NCBI RefSeq assembly: GCF_000333955.1
Contig: NZ_CAPS01000135.1
Span: forward strand, 1 to 61,779
Reading direction: 5' to 3'
Length of the DNA stretch: 61,779 bases
Origin: Rhodococcus sp. AW25M09
GTDB lineage: Bacteria; Actinomycetota; Actinomycetes; Mycobacteriales; Mycobacteriaceae
Below, in pieces: positions 60,483 through 61,779 of the stretch. The translations under genes and the position numbers were made by a program. Within the stretch, counting starts at the first letter, position 1, and every line of letters starts with the position of its first letter. The notes beneath the pieces are model-generated. The model was not told where the DNA came from and did no database searches. It saw nothing but the letters and a program-made list of their open reading frames with translations.

Positions 60483-61547
60483 GTGACCCACACGACTCTG
60501 ATCGAGAACTATCCCCACCGGATGGGAGGGCACTGCGGGTCAGGTGCAATGCGAGACCTTCTCCATTGGCACGGTCTGGGATGGGACGGACCACCCGACG
60601 AGGGGTTGGTGTTCGCACTGGGTGGTGATCTCGGTTTGTCCTACCTGCGATCGGCCGACCTGGTCCCACCGATATACCTGGTCGGCCGCGGTGCCGACTT
60701 CGAGATCGACTTGCCGCGCAGGCTCGGCGGACAAGTCGAGGTTCTCACGACCGACGATCCCGCTGAGGGATGGTCATGGGTTCGCGACGACATCGATGCG
60801 GGACGACCCAGCCTGGTCTGGGCCGATATCGCTGAACTGCCCTACCTACGGGTGAAACTGCAGATGAGTCGCCACGACATCGTGGTGATCGGCTACGACG
60901 AGATCGGGGGGACTGCCTCGGTCGTCGACAACGATCGGGCCGACGTGCAGGAGATCCCGCTCGACGCGCTGGCTCGGGCGCGATCCTCCACCTCGTTCCC
61001 ACAACCGACACGTCACTGCACGTACCGAATCACATGGCCACAGACACTGCCGCCCGTGTCGACTGCCGCGGCCGCGGCCTTTGCCCGATCCGCCGCCAGC
61101 ATGCGCGTCCCATCGACACCGGGAATAGCCGACCACGTACCAGCGGCCGGTGCCGAAGGATTGGCCGCGGTCGACCAGCTGGCAACCGACGTCAAGAGCT
61201 GGGTCGACCTTCCGCCCAATGACCTCGAGACGCTGCTGTTCAGTCTCGGTATCTTCATCGAAAAGGCCGGAACCGGAGGCGGGCTCTTTCGTCGGCTTCT
61301 CGCCGACGGCTGTACCGAGATTGCACGTCTGACCGGTGATCCCGCTACCGCAGACCTCGCGGTGGCCGCCGATCACTGCGCCCAGGCCTGGACCGAAACT
61401 GCCCGCGCCGGAATGGAACGCGGTCTCGGTGTGCGAACACGCGCAGCTGCGGTGGCCGTGTCGGCTGCCAGACTGCCTGCACTCGAGCTGATCCTGGTGG
61501 AGTCCCTGGAGTCTGCTTCACGCTCGCTGTCCGCCATCACGGGATGA
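60483..61547 (+). CDS. BtrH-like acyl transferase-type protein (BtrH_N plus DUF4872)
   Basis: A 354-residue protein from GTG 60483, preceded by GAAAGG. The N-terminal half has the BtrH-type cysteine-protease-like start NYPHRMGGHCGSGAMRDLLHWHG, FALGGDLGLSYLR, WVRDDIDAGRPSLVWADIAELPYL, and SRHDIVVIGYDEIGGTASVVDND (Cys and His of the active site). The C-terminal helical half, NDLETLLFSLGIFIEKAGTGGGLFRRLLADGC and so on, is the usual DUF4872 partner. BtrH in butirosin biosynthesis transfers an acyl group from an acyl carrier protein. Here it may act on an acyl chain oxidised by the neighbouring enzymes, which is inference. Confidence 0.82.
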   Translation: MTHTTLIENYPHRMGGHCGSGAMRDLLHWHGLGWDGPPDEGLVFALGGDLGLSYLRSADLVPPIYLVGRGADFEIDLPRRLGGQVEVLTTDDPAEGWSWVRDDIDAGRPSLVWADIAELPYLRVKLQMSRHDIVVIGYDEIGGTASVVDNDRADVQEIPLDALARARSSTSFPQPTRHCTYRITWPQTLPPVSTAAAAAFARSAASMRVPSTPGIADHVPAAGAEGLAAVDQLATDVKSWVDLPPNDLETLLFSLGIFIEKAGTGGGLFRRLLADGCTEIARLTGDPATADLAVAADHCAQAWTETARAGMERGLGVRTRAAAVAVSAARLPALELILVESLESASRSLSAITG

Positions 61548-61779
61548 GGCGCACCGTCGTTCGATGGCGCGCGGTAAACGGCGCATCGCACTGTGCTGCA
61601 GCCGCTGGTGTTGGATCGCCGCAGGCGTGCGGAGGCACCGAACGACCGAAGTTGCCGTACGGAACAGTCGAACGCCTCTCGGTGGACGCTGCATCGATGC
61701 CGTGTCGTTGCTCGGCAACAGACCCTGATCCCTGCCCCACGCCGACAACAATTCAGCCGCCGACGGAAGCCCTCGATGT
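61548..61779. other. Right edge, no gene seen
   Basis: The last 232 bases show no supported gene on either strand. A short minus-strand frame is Arg-rich and looks like a shadow. No terminator-type hairpin was found behind the BtrH-like gene. Confidence 0.4.

Overview
This window looks like part of a large accessory replicon, most likely a conjugative plasmid, of a mycolic-acid-containing actinobacterium, with Rhodococcus or a close relative as the best guess. Supporting points are the high GC content, GTG/TTG starts, a WhiB protein, an Lsr2-like protein, an EspR-like regulator, a cutinase inside a transfer operon, and plasmid replication and partition genes. The species is not settled by anything seen here.

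Layout. (1) 1-5.1 kb: end of an MMPL transporter, then a persulfide/sulfite cluster (DUF2892, DUF302, TauE/SafE permease, CstR-type sensor with an operator, CstB-like persulfide dioxygenase-rhodanese). (2) 5.2-6.1 kb: Lsr2-like protein and a small unknown. (3) 6.2-24.4 kb, all on the minus strand with mostly 4-base overlaps or short gaps: an actinobacterial type IV secretion/conjugation operon. It holds two pilin-like proteins, DUF6668-like protein, cutinase, several VirB8-like proteins, VirB6/TrbL-like protein, SCO6880 family protein, VirB4-like ATPase, a three-domain cell-wall hydrolase and a type IA topoisomerase. No relaxase or VirD4 coupling protein is in view. (4) 24.5-30.1 kb: a 13-bp tandem repeat array and XRE gene, an XRE/EspR-like pair, and a P450 - MAB_1171c-type membrane protein - ImmA/IrrE metalloprotease cluster. 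(5) 30.2-33.5 kb: primase-type Rep protein and an AAA ATPase. (6) 33.6-44.6 kb: an accessory island with a degenerate recombinase, a HhH protein, a frameshifted SUKH gene, a four-gene ABC-3C-like module with a HEPN-like protein, an intact tyrosine recombinase, and an IS3 remnant cut off at a 30-bp inverted repeat. (7) 44.8-48 kb: parB, parA and a 1.6-kb gene-poor centromere with five palindromic candidate parS sites. (8) 48.1-61.8 kb: a truncated recombinase paralogue and a catabolic region. The latter has a frameshifted AraC regulator, TetR, WhiB and PucR regulators, a cholesterol-oxidase-family GMC enzyme, and a ferredoxin - CYP153 - ferredoxin reductase hydroxylase operon followed by transglutaminase-like, SDR and BtrH-like genes.

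How it fits together: Rep plus ParAB/parS would maintain the element. The secretion operon, with its own cutinase and peptidoglycan hydrolases, would carry DNA through a mycolic-acid envelope. The ABC-3C/HEPN module and perhaps the ImmA/MAB_1171c/P450 cluster look like defence or signalling cargo. The CYP153 operon is a metabolic payload for terminal hydroxylation of alkanes or related chains. Decay is visible in several places: frameshifted araC and SUKH genes, a truncated recombinase copy, a truncated IS3, and a duplicated promoter segment 5.5 kb from its twin.
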